From: an uncultured Anaplasmataceae bacterium
GTDB lineage: Bacteria; Pseudomonadota; Alphaproteobacteria; Rickettsiales; CAIPFW01
Assembly (NCBI GenBank): GCA_903864455.1
Contig: CAIPFW010000114.1
Location: forward strand, 1 to 5,717
Reading direction: 5' to 3'
Length of the DNA stretch: 5,717 nt
The notes under the pieces are model-generated. The model was not told where the DNA came from. It saw only the letters and a program-made list of their open reading frames with translations, and did not search any database. Made by a program: the position numbers and the translations under genes. Positions 1 through 5,700 of this stretch are shown in pieces. Within the stretch, counting starts at the first letter, position 1, and each line of letters opens with the position of its first letter.

Positions 1-69
1 AAGGTGATGTTGATGGAGCAAATTTTTCGAGCTCAATCAATTGTTGAAAATAGTGATTATCATCATTGA
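1..69 (+). CDS. C-terminal end of an unidentified protein (partial, cut by window edge)
   Basis: The first frame is open from base 1 to a TGA at 67-69 and gives a 22-residue tail ending AQSIVENSDYHH. The residues have a plausible protein composition (a short amphipathic helix, then a polar tail), and a promoter and a new gene follow about 70 nt later, as expected after a gene end. I do not recognise the family from so short a piece. Another plus frame is open only to a TGA at 43-45, and a minus-strand frame is open here without an ATG, so the assignment of this frame is tentative. Confidence 0.5.
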   Translation, partial: KVMLMEQIFRAQSIVENSDYHH

Positions 70-137
70 ATTGAAGTGGGGAAAAATTAAATTTAATACA
101 TCTTATGTTTTTTGCTCACTCATTCAAAACACCTTCG

Positions 138-166
138 TTGACTTTTTTTAATTAATTATGTATTAT
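138..166 (+). promoter_or_regulatory. Predicted sigma70-type promoter of the sdhA cluster
   Basis: TTGACT at 138-143 and TATTAT at 161-166 are separated by 17 bp. Each matches the consensus at 5 of 6 positions with optimal spacing. The predicted transcription start is near 173, giving a leader of only about 19 nt before the sdhA ATG at 192, with no Shine-Dalgarno-like sequence in it. The surrounding DNA is very AT-rich, so the -10 alone would mean little, but the TTGACT at the right distance is a specific signal. Confidence 0.65.
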
Positions 167-179
167 TTCAAAAAGTCAA
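138..179. repeat. Perfect 10-bp inverted repeat spanning the sdhA promoter
   Basis: The left arm TTGACTTTTT (138-147) and right arm AAAAAGTCAA (170-179) are exact reverse complements separated by 22 bp. The left arm contains the -35 hexamer, the spacer contains the -10, and the right arm covers the predicted start of transcription. No T-run follows the right arm, so it does not look like a plus-strand terminator for the upstream gene. It could be an operator for a dimeric regulator or a hairpin at the 3' end of the upstream transcript. The identity of the arms is certain; the function is not known. Confidence 0.6.
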
Positions 180-191
180 TATTAATAATAA

Positions 192-2000
192 ATGCCAAAA
201 ATCCTAGATTATCAAATTAAAGAATATCATTTTGATGTAATCGTTGTTGGTGGTGGTGGCTCTGGATTACGCTCAGCCGTTGGGTTAGTCGAGGACGAGA
301 ATTTATCTGTTGCTTGTATAACAAAAGTTTTCCCAACTCGTAGTCATACCGTAGCAGCTCAAGGTGGAGTCAGTGCAGCTCTGGGTAATATGGGCGAAGA
401 TAAATGGCAATGGCATGCTTACGATACAGTAAAGGGTTCTGACTGGCTTGGTGATCAAGATGCAATTGCCTATATGTGCAAAGAGGCTTTACCCGCGATT
501 CTCGAACTTGAGAAATATGGTCTACCTTTTTCCAGAAATAATGAAGGAAAAATATATCAACGACCATTTGGTGGAATGACAACAAACTATGGTGATGGTC
601 CACCAGCACAGAGAACGTGTGCTGCTGCTGATAGAACTGGCCATGCGATGCTTCATACTTTATATCAACAATCATTAAAACATGGCGTTGAATTTTTTGT
701 TGAGTATGTAGTAATCGATTTATTATATGAAAATAAAGAATGCTATGGAGTTTTAGCTTGGGATTTGACAAAAGGAGAGTTAGCGATTTTTTACTCATCT
801 TTAACGATTTTAGCAACAGGTGGTTATGGAAGAGCTTACTTCTCTGCCACAAGTGCTCATACTTGCACAGGTGATGGCGGTGGGATGGTTTTGAGGGCAG
901 GGTTACCATTACAAGATATGGAGTTCGTGCAATTTCACCCAACAGGAATATACGGTTCGGGATGCCTCATGACAGAAGGATGTAGGGGAGAGGGTGGTTA
1001 CCTTTTGAATTCACTAGGTGAGAGGTTTATGGAAAGGTATGCACCAAACGCAAAAGATTTAGCATCTCGTGATGTAGTTTCTCGTTCAATGGCAATGGAA
1101 ATTCGTGATGGTCGGGGGGTAGGGCCGAATAAAGATTACATTTATTTGACTTTGACTCACCTAAGCCCAGAAGTGATTCACGAAAGATTGCCAGGGATTT
1201 CTGAAACGGCGAAAATTTTTGCAGGTGTTGATGTGACGAAGCAACCAATTCCTGTTATTCCAACGGTGCACTATAATATGGGTGGAATTCCAACAAATAT
1301 TCATTGTGAAGCTCTAGATGAGAATTTAAATGTTATAAAGGGATTGATGTCTATTGGTGAAGCGGCTTGTGTATCAGTTCATGGAGCAAATAGACTTGGC
1401 TCAAATTCATTGCTAGACTTGGTGGTTTTTGGAAGAGCTTCTGCAAAAAAAGCATTAGAGTTATTTAAGACAGGGTTTTATAATTATGGTGAATCGAAAT
1501 CCAGAAATTGTAATGAAGCGATTGAAAAGCTAGTCAAGGAATTTCACGAGCTTCGCTATTCAAACGGAGATAATAAAGTTGCCGATGTTCGTTTGAGAAT
1601 GCAGAAAATTATGCAACAAGATGCTGCAGTTTTTAGAACTGAAAAATCATTGCAAGATGGAATAAAAAAACTTCTAGATTTGGCAAAAAATGAATACAAG
1701 AATTTGTCAATTACTGATAAATCTTTGATTTTTAATACAGATTTGGTTGAAGCGTTAGAGCTGAGAAACCTTATGCCACAAGCATTAGCTACGATTATTT
1801 CTGCCGAAAATCGAAAAGAGTCTCGTGGTGCTCATGCTCGTGAGGATTATCAGGATAGAAATGATGGAGATTGGATGAAACATACGATGATTAAGTTGGA
1901 TTGCGATAAATTCAATCATTTGATTTCATATCGTGAAGTGATTTTAGAAACGAAATCTGATGAAGTTGAAAGTATTCCACCGAAGCCAAGAGTTTATTGA
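192..2000 (+). CDS. sdhA: Succinate dehydrogenase flavoprotein subunit
   Basis: SdhA is the catalytic, FAD-carrying subunit of respiratory complex II. It oxidises succinate to fumarate on the cytoplasmic face of the inner membrane and passes electrons to the SdhB iron-sulfur subunit and then to quinone. The protein is 602 residues, the usual length for the family. Visible landmarks are the N-terminal dinucleotide fold VVGGGGSGLR (18-27), the SHTVAAQGG segment whose His52 is the covalent FAD attachment site, QFHPTG with His249, the SRDVVSR region with catalytic Arg293, VHYNMGG with His360, and GANRLGSNSLLDL with Arg401. The C-terminus PPKPRVY is the typical ending. The ATG at 192 puts the FAD fold at the expected distance from the N-terminus; no Shine-Dalgarno is seen. 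No key residue is missing, so it should be active. sdhB, sdhC and sdhD are not directly downstream and must lie elsewhere. The gene appears to lead a cluster with the two genes that follow. Confidence 0.98.
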   Translation: MPKILDYQIKEYHFDVIVVGGGGSGLRSAVGLVEDENLSVACITKVFPTRSHTVAAQGGVSAALGNMGEDKWQWHAYDTVKGSDWLGDQDAIAYMCKEALPAILELEKYGLPFSRNNEGKIYQRPFGGMTTNYGDGPPAQRTCAAADRTGHAMLHTLYQQSLKHGVEFFVEYVVIDLLYENKECYGVLAWDLTKGELAIFYSSLTILATGGYGRAYFSATSAHTCTGDGGGMVLRAGLPLQDMEFVQFHPTGIYGSGCLMTEGCRGEGGYLLNSLGERFMERYAPNAKDLASRDVVSRSMAMEIRDGRGVGPNKDYIYLTLTHLSPEVIHERLPGISETAKIFAGVDVTKQPIPVIPTVHYNMGGIPTNIHCEALDENLNVIKGLMSIGEAACVSVHGANRLGSNSLLDLVVFGRASAKKALELFKTGFYNYGESKSRNCNEAIEKLVKEFHELRYSNGDNKVADVRLRMQKIMQQDAAVFRTEKSLQDGIKKLLDLAKNEYKNLSITDKSLIFNTDLVEALELRNLMPQALATIISAENRKESRGAHAREDYQDRNDGDWMKHTMIKLDCDKFNHLISYREVILETKSDEVESIPPKPRVY

Positions 2001-2013
2001 TTTTATTTTATTT

Positions 2014-2295
2014 ATGCCCACATCAGTTACAAAAAAAATATGGAAGATGGAATGGAATGCAATCAGAATGTCTTGCTCTGGTGACAGAGCGAATGGAGAT
2101 GCCTTTCTTGCGCAATCTAATCCGGAATACTATTATCAAAAAATGACTCCTAAGGAAAGGATTAGTGCTTGCTCTTTTGCATTCATAGGTGCCTTTATAT
2201 TCACAATCGCTACTCCATTTACAGTAATGTTTGATTTCTCTAAATTTACCTATGATTCTTGCGTAAGCTGTAAATCTGTAATCGTAAATTTATAA
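2014..2295 (+). CDS. Small single-pass membrane protein of unknown function with C-terminal CxxC
   Basis: A 93-residue protein that I do not recognise. It has a polar, charged N-terminal half (about 1-50, containing CSGDRANGDAF), one hydrophobic helix (about 51-73) and a short tail with DSCVSCKS, in which Cys83 and Cys86 form a CxxC. Cys21 and Cys53 are the other cysteines. The positive residues just before the helix (KER, 47-49) suggest that the N-terminus is cytoplasmic and the CxxC tail periplasmic; this is inference. It begins 13 nt after the sdhA stop and ends 17 nt before the ispE ATG, so it is almost certainly co-transcribed with both. The frame opens at an ATG at 1960 inside sdhA, but those extra 18 residues merely translate the sdhA 3' end out of frame, so the ATG at 2014 is preferred. 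No ribosome binding site is evident; an ATG at 2047 is a fallback start. Confidence 0.75.
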   Translation: MPTSVTKKIWKMEWNAIRMSCSGDRANGDAFLAQSNPEYYYQKMTPKERISACSFAFIGAFIFTIATPFTVMFDFSKFTYDSCVSCKSVIVNL

Positions 2296-2312
2296 TAAAA
2301 AAATTGAATTAT

Positions 2313-3188
2313 ATGGAATATATACTGTATTCTCAAGCCAAGCTCAATCTTTTTCTTCATTTAATCGGTAGAAATGAGAAAAATTACCATCTCATTCAAA
2401 GTGTTATGCATTTTACTGATTTAAGCGACAAAATTTATATTAAAAAAAGCGATGAATTGAAAGTGAAATTTGTTTTTAATGATGACATTATTTTTCCTCA
2501 AATAGATGAAAAAAACAATTCTATGATCAGAATCATTCAAACATTTTGTAAAAAATTTGATTTAAATGAAAATTTTTCAATTTTTGTTGAGAAGAATATA
2601 CCATCCGGCGGGGGTCTGGGTGGTGGATCTGCAAATGGAGCGACAATTTTAAAATTTTTACAAAAATACTATAATTTAGAAATTTCGCAAAAAGAGCAAA
2701 GCGAATTAGCGTTAACAATCGGATGTGATGCTGTTGCTTGCTTACATAATGAGCCAATTCTTGTCGAAGGAGCAGGGGAAATAATTTCAAAATACAGCTT
2801 TGATAACAAAATTTATAATTCATATGTTTTATTGATTTATCCACAGATTTTTTCTAGTTCGGAAAAAGCTTATACTTCTTTTAAAGAAAATCATTATGAG
2901 TTTAGTGAAGAAATAAAATTCGATAATGATATCAAAATTGATTTAAAATTTTTAAAAAAATGCAGAAATGATTTGATGCAATGTGCGATAAAATTTTTTC
3001 CACAAATAGGGGAATTGTTAGATTTTTTGAATAGCAAATCTGATTCAGAGGATTGTTTGGTAAGAATGTCTGGTTCCGGTTCTTCATGCTTTGTTTTATC
3101 AGAAAATAGAAATTTTTTAACGCAAATAGAAAAAGAATTAAAAGTCTTGAATAGAGAATATTTTTCTCTAATTTGTAAATTTGTTTAG
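2313..3188 (+). CDS. ispE: 4-diphosphocytidyl-2-C-methyl-D-erythritol kinase (CDP-ME kinase)
   Basis: IspE is a cytoplasmic GHMP-family kinase that phosphorylates the 2-hydroxyl of CDP-methylerythritol using ATP, a step of the MEP pathway to isopentenyl diphosphate. From the ATG at 2313 the protein is 291 residues, normal for IspE. It shows all three GHMP motifs: SQAKLNLFLHLIGR near the N-terminus with Lys10, the glycine-rich ATP loop IPSGGGLGGGSANGAT (96-111), and the C-terminal VRMSGSGSSCF (250-260). The catalytic Asp is Asp139 in IGCDAVACL; the family normally has DVP at this point, so the DAV here is a departure. A TTG at 2304 would add three residues, but the ATG gives the usual distance to the first motif. 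It is the last gene of the sdhA cluster and 17 nt from the gene before it. Composition is strongly AT-rich with long A and T runs. Confidence 0.95.
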   Translation: MEYILYSQAKLNLFLHLIGRNEKNYHLIQSVMHFTDLSDKIYIKKSDELKVKFVFNDDIIFPQIDEKNNSMIRIIQTFCKKFDLNENFSIFVEKNIPSGGGLGGGSANGATILKFLQKYYNLEISQKEQSELALTIGCDAVACLHNEPILVEGAGEIISKYSFDNKIYNSYVLLIYPQIFSSSEKAYTSFKENHYEFSEEIKFDNDIKIDLKFLKKCRNDLMQCAIKFFPQIGELLDFLNSKSDSEDCLVRMSGSGSSCFVLSENRNFLTQIEKELKVLNREYFSLICKFV

Positions 3189-3216
3189 TGGTTTGATTCT
3201 TTTGTTTTGTCTTTGA

Positions 3217-3258
3217 GAAGAAATATAGTTCATAATACACAAATTGATATATTTCTTC
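3217..3258. repeat. Perfect 11-bp inverted repeat downstream of ispE
   Basis: The arm at 3217-3227 (GAAGAAATATA) is the exact reverse complement of 3248-3258, with a 20-nt loop between them. It begins 29 nt after the ispE stop, so it could form a hairpin at the 3' end of the cluster transcript and act as a weak terminator or stabilising structure. There is no T-run directly after it on either strand, so a standard intrinsic terminator is not supported. Confidence 0.5.
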
Positions 3259-3271
3259 CAAATCATAAAAT

Positions 3272-3299
3272 TTGAAAAATCATATAAATGATATATAAT
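3272..3299 (+). promoter_or_regulatory. Predicted sigma70-type promoter of the COX1-like gene
   Basis: TTGAAA at 3272-3277 (5 of 6 matches) and a perfect TATAAT at 3294-3299 are separated by 16 bp. Transcription would start near 3306, about 28 nt before the ATG at 3334. The spacer contains a small inverted repeat, ATCAT (3279-3283) and ATGAT (3288-3292), which may be chance in such AT-rich DNA. The promoter suggests that the following gene is transcribed separately from the sdhA-ispE cluster. Confidence 0.55.
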
Positions 3300-3333
3300 A
3301 TTTTTCATAAAAATAAAAATCTTTATTCATTTT

Positions 3334-4686
3334 ATGTCTTCAAATTTTCGAAGATTTGATATATTTTGGCTTCTTCTAACAATTATAGCGTTAGCAGTTT
3401 CTGGATTATATTCGGTTGCTGTGTCAATGATGAGAATACCCTCAATTTACAAGATCTTCCACTTGCCCGATTTTTTTAAAATCTCATTAGTGATTCATGT
3501 CACATTATCGATAAATATTTTTTTTATGCTCTTTGGAATTTATCACATGCAGGTCTTTTTAAAAAGATCCTCAATGACTCAATTCCTGAAGTATTGCGCT
3601 GGGCTTTCTCTATCTTTAATCATAATTTCTGGCTTCATTCCAAATAGTTCAGCGATAATAATTAATTATATTCCACTGATTGATAATGCGTTTTTCATAA
3701 TTGGCATAGCTTTATTTTTCTTGGTATTTTTATTATTTTCTATATTAACTTTAATAAAATTATTGAAAGAAAAATGGCTTTTAGTTAAAACAGATCTTCA
3801 TCATCATTTTCTTTTTTCAATTTCAACCATATCAATTATCAGTTTTATATGCTTAATACTCAGCTATTTCATCAATATGAAATATATTATTGATATAAAA
3901 AACTTCCCTCTCGAAGAATTTTCTTGGGGTATAGGGCATATATTACAATTTGTTTTCGTCGAAATAGGATTTTTATCATTATTGAAAAATTTATCTGTAT
4001 TTAATAAATTCTTTGAACTTGAAAAGAATCCAAAATGGATAAATAAATTTTTAATATTGAAAATTGGAATCGTTTCCATAGCTCCATTTTTTTATTTCAA
4101 TAGCAGTTATTACAAATTATTCACGATTCATATGAGGTATGGAATTGCGATTTTTATTCTTCCAATTTTATTTTTATTTATTCAATCTCTGAAGCAAAAA
4201 ATTAAAGAGCAGTATTTCAACTACGCAATTATTGGCTTTATTTTATATTTTTTTGTTAATTTGTATGGTGGAATTTTGGGCTTTGCAATTAGAGGTGTGA
4301 ATGTTGTGATTCCTGCGCATTATCACGGGTCATTGATTGCGATTACAATTCTTTTGATGAGCTTTTTTTATGGAGCGGTGAAAAATATCGGAAAAAAAAT
4401 CGATATTATGATTTTTGATTTGCGAATGAGAAAGTTAATTTTCTTCCAATTAATAGGCTATTGCTTGGGAAACATGATGCATATCACAGGGCTGATGATT
4501 ATGGGTGGATATGGCGCATTAAGAAAAACCCCTGGGGATATACCGATGAATATTTTTTTTGGTAAAAATATCTTTATTGTTGGTTCGCTTCTATCTATTT
4601 CGTGTGGAATTTTGTTTATTTGTATAGCTATTATTTCTATAAAAAAAATATGTAGAAATTATACTCAGCATTTCAATTCCCACTGA
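3334..4686 (+). CDS. COX1-like (heme-copper oxidase subunit I superfamily) membrane protein
   Basis: A 450-residue integral membrane protein with about 12 hydrophobic helices, the topology of cytochrome oxidase subunit I, sited in the inner membrane. Superfamily landmarks are His55 in helix 2 (FKISLVIHVTLSINIFF, low-spin heme ligand position), WGIGHILQF with His202 (first copper-ligand position), and IPAHYHG with His329 and His331, matching the HxH pair that binds the high- and low-spin hemes. A helix-11 block follows, HITGLMIMGGYGALRKTPG with His383. Canonical oxidases carry an HH pair in helix 7 for copper; here the nearest candidate is FTIHMRYG with the single His266, and its spacing to His329 is shorter than usual. 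No subunit II or III is adjacent. It resembles the proteins often named 'cbb3-type cytochrome c oxidase subunit I' in databases, but true oxygen reductase activity is uncertain; it might be a divergent oxidase or a heme b electron carrier. The ATG at 3334 begins just before helix 1; no Shine-Dalgarno is seen. Confidence 0.85.
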   Translation: MSSNFRRFDIFWLLLTIIALAVSGLYSVAVSMMRIPSIYKIFHLPDFFKISLVIHVTLSINIFFMLFGIYHMQVFLKRSSMTQFLKYCAGLSLSLIIISGFIPNSSAIIINYIPLIDNAFFIIGIALFFLVFLLFSILTLIKLLKEKWLLVKTDLHHHFLFSISTISIISFICLILSYFINMKYIIDIKNFPLEEFSWGIGHILQFVFVEIGFLSLLKNLSVFNKFFELEKNPKWINKFLILKIGIVSIAPFFYFNSSYYKLFTIHMRYGIAIFILPILFLFIQSLKQKIKEQYFNYAIIGFILYFFVNLYGGILGFAIRGVNVVIPAHYHGSLIAITILLMSFFYGAVKNIGKKIDIMIFDLRMRKLIFFQLIGYCLGNMMHITGLMIMGGYGALRKTPGDIPMNIFFGKNIFIVGSLLSISCGILFICIAIISIKKICRNYTQHFNSH

Positions 4687-4808
4687 CTATCTGTGAGATC
4701 TGAATCGTACGCCATTCTTTTATTATAACTCAACAAATTGGAATAAGTTTAATACAAATCAGCGGGAATTGAAAGATTGCAGACTGCTATATGGATAAAT
4801 TAGTTAAA

Positions 4809-4852
4809 GAATCTACTGGGAAAAAAATCATAACTGAATGCGCTGTAGATTC
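4809..4852 (+). repeat. 8-bp inverted repeat in the convergent intergenic region
   Basis: GAATCTAC (4809-4816) and GTAGATTC (4845-4852) are exact reverse complements with a 28-nt loop. The same GTAGATT core recurs at 4900-4906 in the next hairpin, so the left arm could pair with either copy. The 298-bp region between the two flanking stop codons (4687-4984) contains no convincing gene. Its longest sensible open frame starts at an ATG at 4791 and codes for only 21 residues (to 4856). Confidence 0.4.
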
Positions 4853-4884
4853 ATAAAACCCATTGCATTTATTCTAAAATTTCT

Positions 4885-4907
4885 AAGTCTACCTTTTTCG
4901 TAGATTT
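4885..4907 (+). other. Small stem-loop 3' of the COX1-like gene
   Basis: AAGTCTAC (4885-4892) pairs with GTAGATTT (4900-4907) around a 7-nt loop: eight pairs, one of them G-U on the plus strand (an A-C mismatch on the minus strand, so the plus-strand RNA is favoured). Only TTTTC-like sequence follows, so it is at most a weak terminator, possibly acting with the larger hairpin that begins at 4915. Confidence 0.35.
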
Positions 4908-4914
4908 TCAGATG

Positions 4915-4970
4915 ATATAACATGAATTGAAAAACTTTCAATGTGTTTTTACAACTGTGTTATATTTTTT
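4915..4970 (+). terminator. Probable intrinsic terminator after the COX1-like gene
   Basis: ATATAACA (4915-4922) pairs perfectly with TGTTATAT (4958-4965), extendable by two G-U pairs, and a T6 run occupies 4965-4970. Inside it sits a second hairpin, ATTGAAA (4926-4932) with TTTCAAT (4936-4942) around a 3-nt loop, itself followed by T-rich sequence (4946-4950). The T-runs follow the stems only on the plus strand, so this would end transcription from the COX1-like gene, 229 nt beyond its stop, before it enters the opposing gene. The stems are AT-rich and therefore weak. Confidence 0.45.
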
Positions 4971-4984
4971 GAATCAATCTTTCA

Positions 4985-5686
4985 TTATAAAGCTTCAGCT
5001 ACGCAAGAAATTTCATTTAACTTGAATCTTTCAACCATTCCATCTAAAAAGCCATTTAAAGCTTTCATCGCTTTTTCCCCCGCCTCCATAACTTTCGATT
5101 GAGATTCTTCAGGCAAACTATCTAATAAAGTCTCTAGTTGCTCTGCATGCCATATGTCCGCTTTTTCATGCACTGAAAAAAATTTCACAGTTTCTTTATC
5201 GTCGATGTTGTAAAATTTACATAATCCATCTCTTTTACTTTCAGAGATTTTTGCATATTGATGCTCTTGGCTATACAAAACTCCAACTCCCGATTCAACA
5301 GACTCTCTTGATAAAGCATAAAAAGAATCTATCAATCTTTGGGTCGATGGCATAATTGTTGGACTTTCAACATCGGATTCAACGCAGCCAATTCCTAAGC
5401 AGAAATTTTTCCACAACTGAATATGGTTCACGATTCCTTTTTCCGCATCGTCATTCTCTTCGTCAGAAAGATTTTCAAGTAAAATTTTTCGAAAAGCCAA
5501 ATTTTCACAAATCGAGTGAGTAGAACTCAAATATCTTGGAAAATTTTTCACTTGTTGGTAATATTGAATCGCATATTCCTTCAAAACATCCAATGTCAAT
5601 AACCCTGCAGACCATAATTTATAAAAATGATGATTCAATAAATCATATTTCAATAACTCAGTTTTAAATTTTTGAGAAAATTTCAT
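4985..5686 (-). CDS. CADD-like protein (TenA/PqqC fold), probable p-aminobenzoate-forming enzyme
   Basis: This 233-residue all-helical protein matches Chlamydia CADD through segments such as HHFYKLWSAG (19-28), VKNFPRYLSSTHS (46-58) and LLENLSDEEN (69-78). CADD is a diiron/manganese-iron oxygenase implicated in making p-aminobenzoate, a folate precursor, from one of its own tyrosines. Aligned by eye to chlamydial CADD, the residues are all kept: sacrificed Tyr27 corresponds to Tyr22, Tyr43 to Tyr38, Lys152 to Lys151, and metal ligands Glu81, His88, Glu142, His174, Asp178 and His181 to Glu76, His88, Glu141, His173, Asp177 and His180. Between Glu76 and His88 there are five extra residues relative to the chlamydial protein. 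It lacks a signal peptide and should be cytoplasmic. The start is supported by an AAAAGG ribosome binding site. It is transcribed toward the COX1-like gene, and the window ends before any neighbour on its upstream side. CADD was named for binding death-receptor domains; nothing here tests that role. Confidence 0.9.
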   Translation of the reverse strand: MKFSQKFKTELLKYDLLNHHFYKLWSAGLLTLDVLKEYAIQYYQQVKNFPRYLSSTHSICENLAFRKILLENLSDEENDDAEKGIVNHIQLWKNFCLGIGCVESDVESPTIMPSTQRLIDSFYALSRESVESGVGVLYSQEHQYAKISESKRDGLCKFYNIDDKETVKFFSVHEKADIWHAEQLETLLDSLPEESQSKVMEAGEKAMKALNGFLDGMVERFKLNEISCVAEAL

Positions 5687-5694
5687 AACAGCAA

Positions 5695-5700
5695 CCTTTT
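5695..5700 (-). promoter_or_regulatory. Ribosome binding site of the CADD-like gene
   Basis: On the minus strand AAAAGG lies 8 nt before the ATG at 5684-5686, good Shine-Dalgarno spacing that fixes the start. It is the only clear Shine-Dalgarno among the genes of this window. A TATAAT on the minus strand at 5707-5712 could be a -10, but it would place the transcript start almost on this site and its -35 would lie outside the window, so I do not call it. Confidence 0.6.

Noticed and set aside
86..97. Palindrome ATTAAATTTAAT upstream of sdhA
   Set aside because: It consists only of A and T and such palindromes arise readily by chance in this composition; no T-run or gene signal accompanies it.
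370..942. Long minus-strand open frame of 190 codons
   Set aside because: It lies wholly inside sdhA, whose plus-strand product carries all family motifs across this stretch. The antisense product is rich in His, Leu and Ser and has no recognisable motif.
1027..1248. Minus-strand open frame of 73 codons
   Set aside because: It is antisense to the conserved SdhA catalytic region and has no motif or start signal of its own.
1960..2013. N-terminal extension of the small membrane protein starting inside sdhA
   Set aside because: The 18 extra residues are only the sdhA 3' end read out of frame; the ATG at 2014 lies just after the sdhA stop and gives a cleaner protein.
2304..2312. TTG start for ispE
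   Set aside because: The ATG nine bases downstream gives the usual distance to the first GHMP motif, and no ribosome binding site favours the TTG.
2533..2844. Minus-strand open frame of 103 codons
   Set aside because: It is antisense to the IspE ATP-loop region; the plus strand is clearly coding.
2932..3261. Minus-strand open frame of 109 codons
   Set aside because: It mostly overlaps the ispE 3' end. The low-complexity Phe/Lys/Asn composition is what AT-rich antisense sequence gives by chance.
3864..4079. Minus-strand open frame of 71 codons
   Set aside because: It lies inside the COX1-like gene opposite the conserved WGIGHILQF segment; no support as a gene.
4770..4860. tRNA-like stretch with small stems in the intergenic region
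   Set aside because: No acceptor stem, T-loop consensus or anticodon arm could be assembled, so it is not a tRNA.
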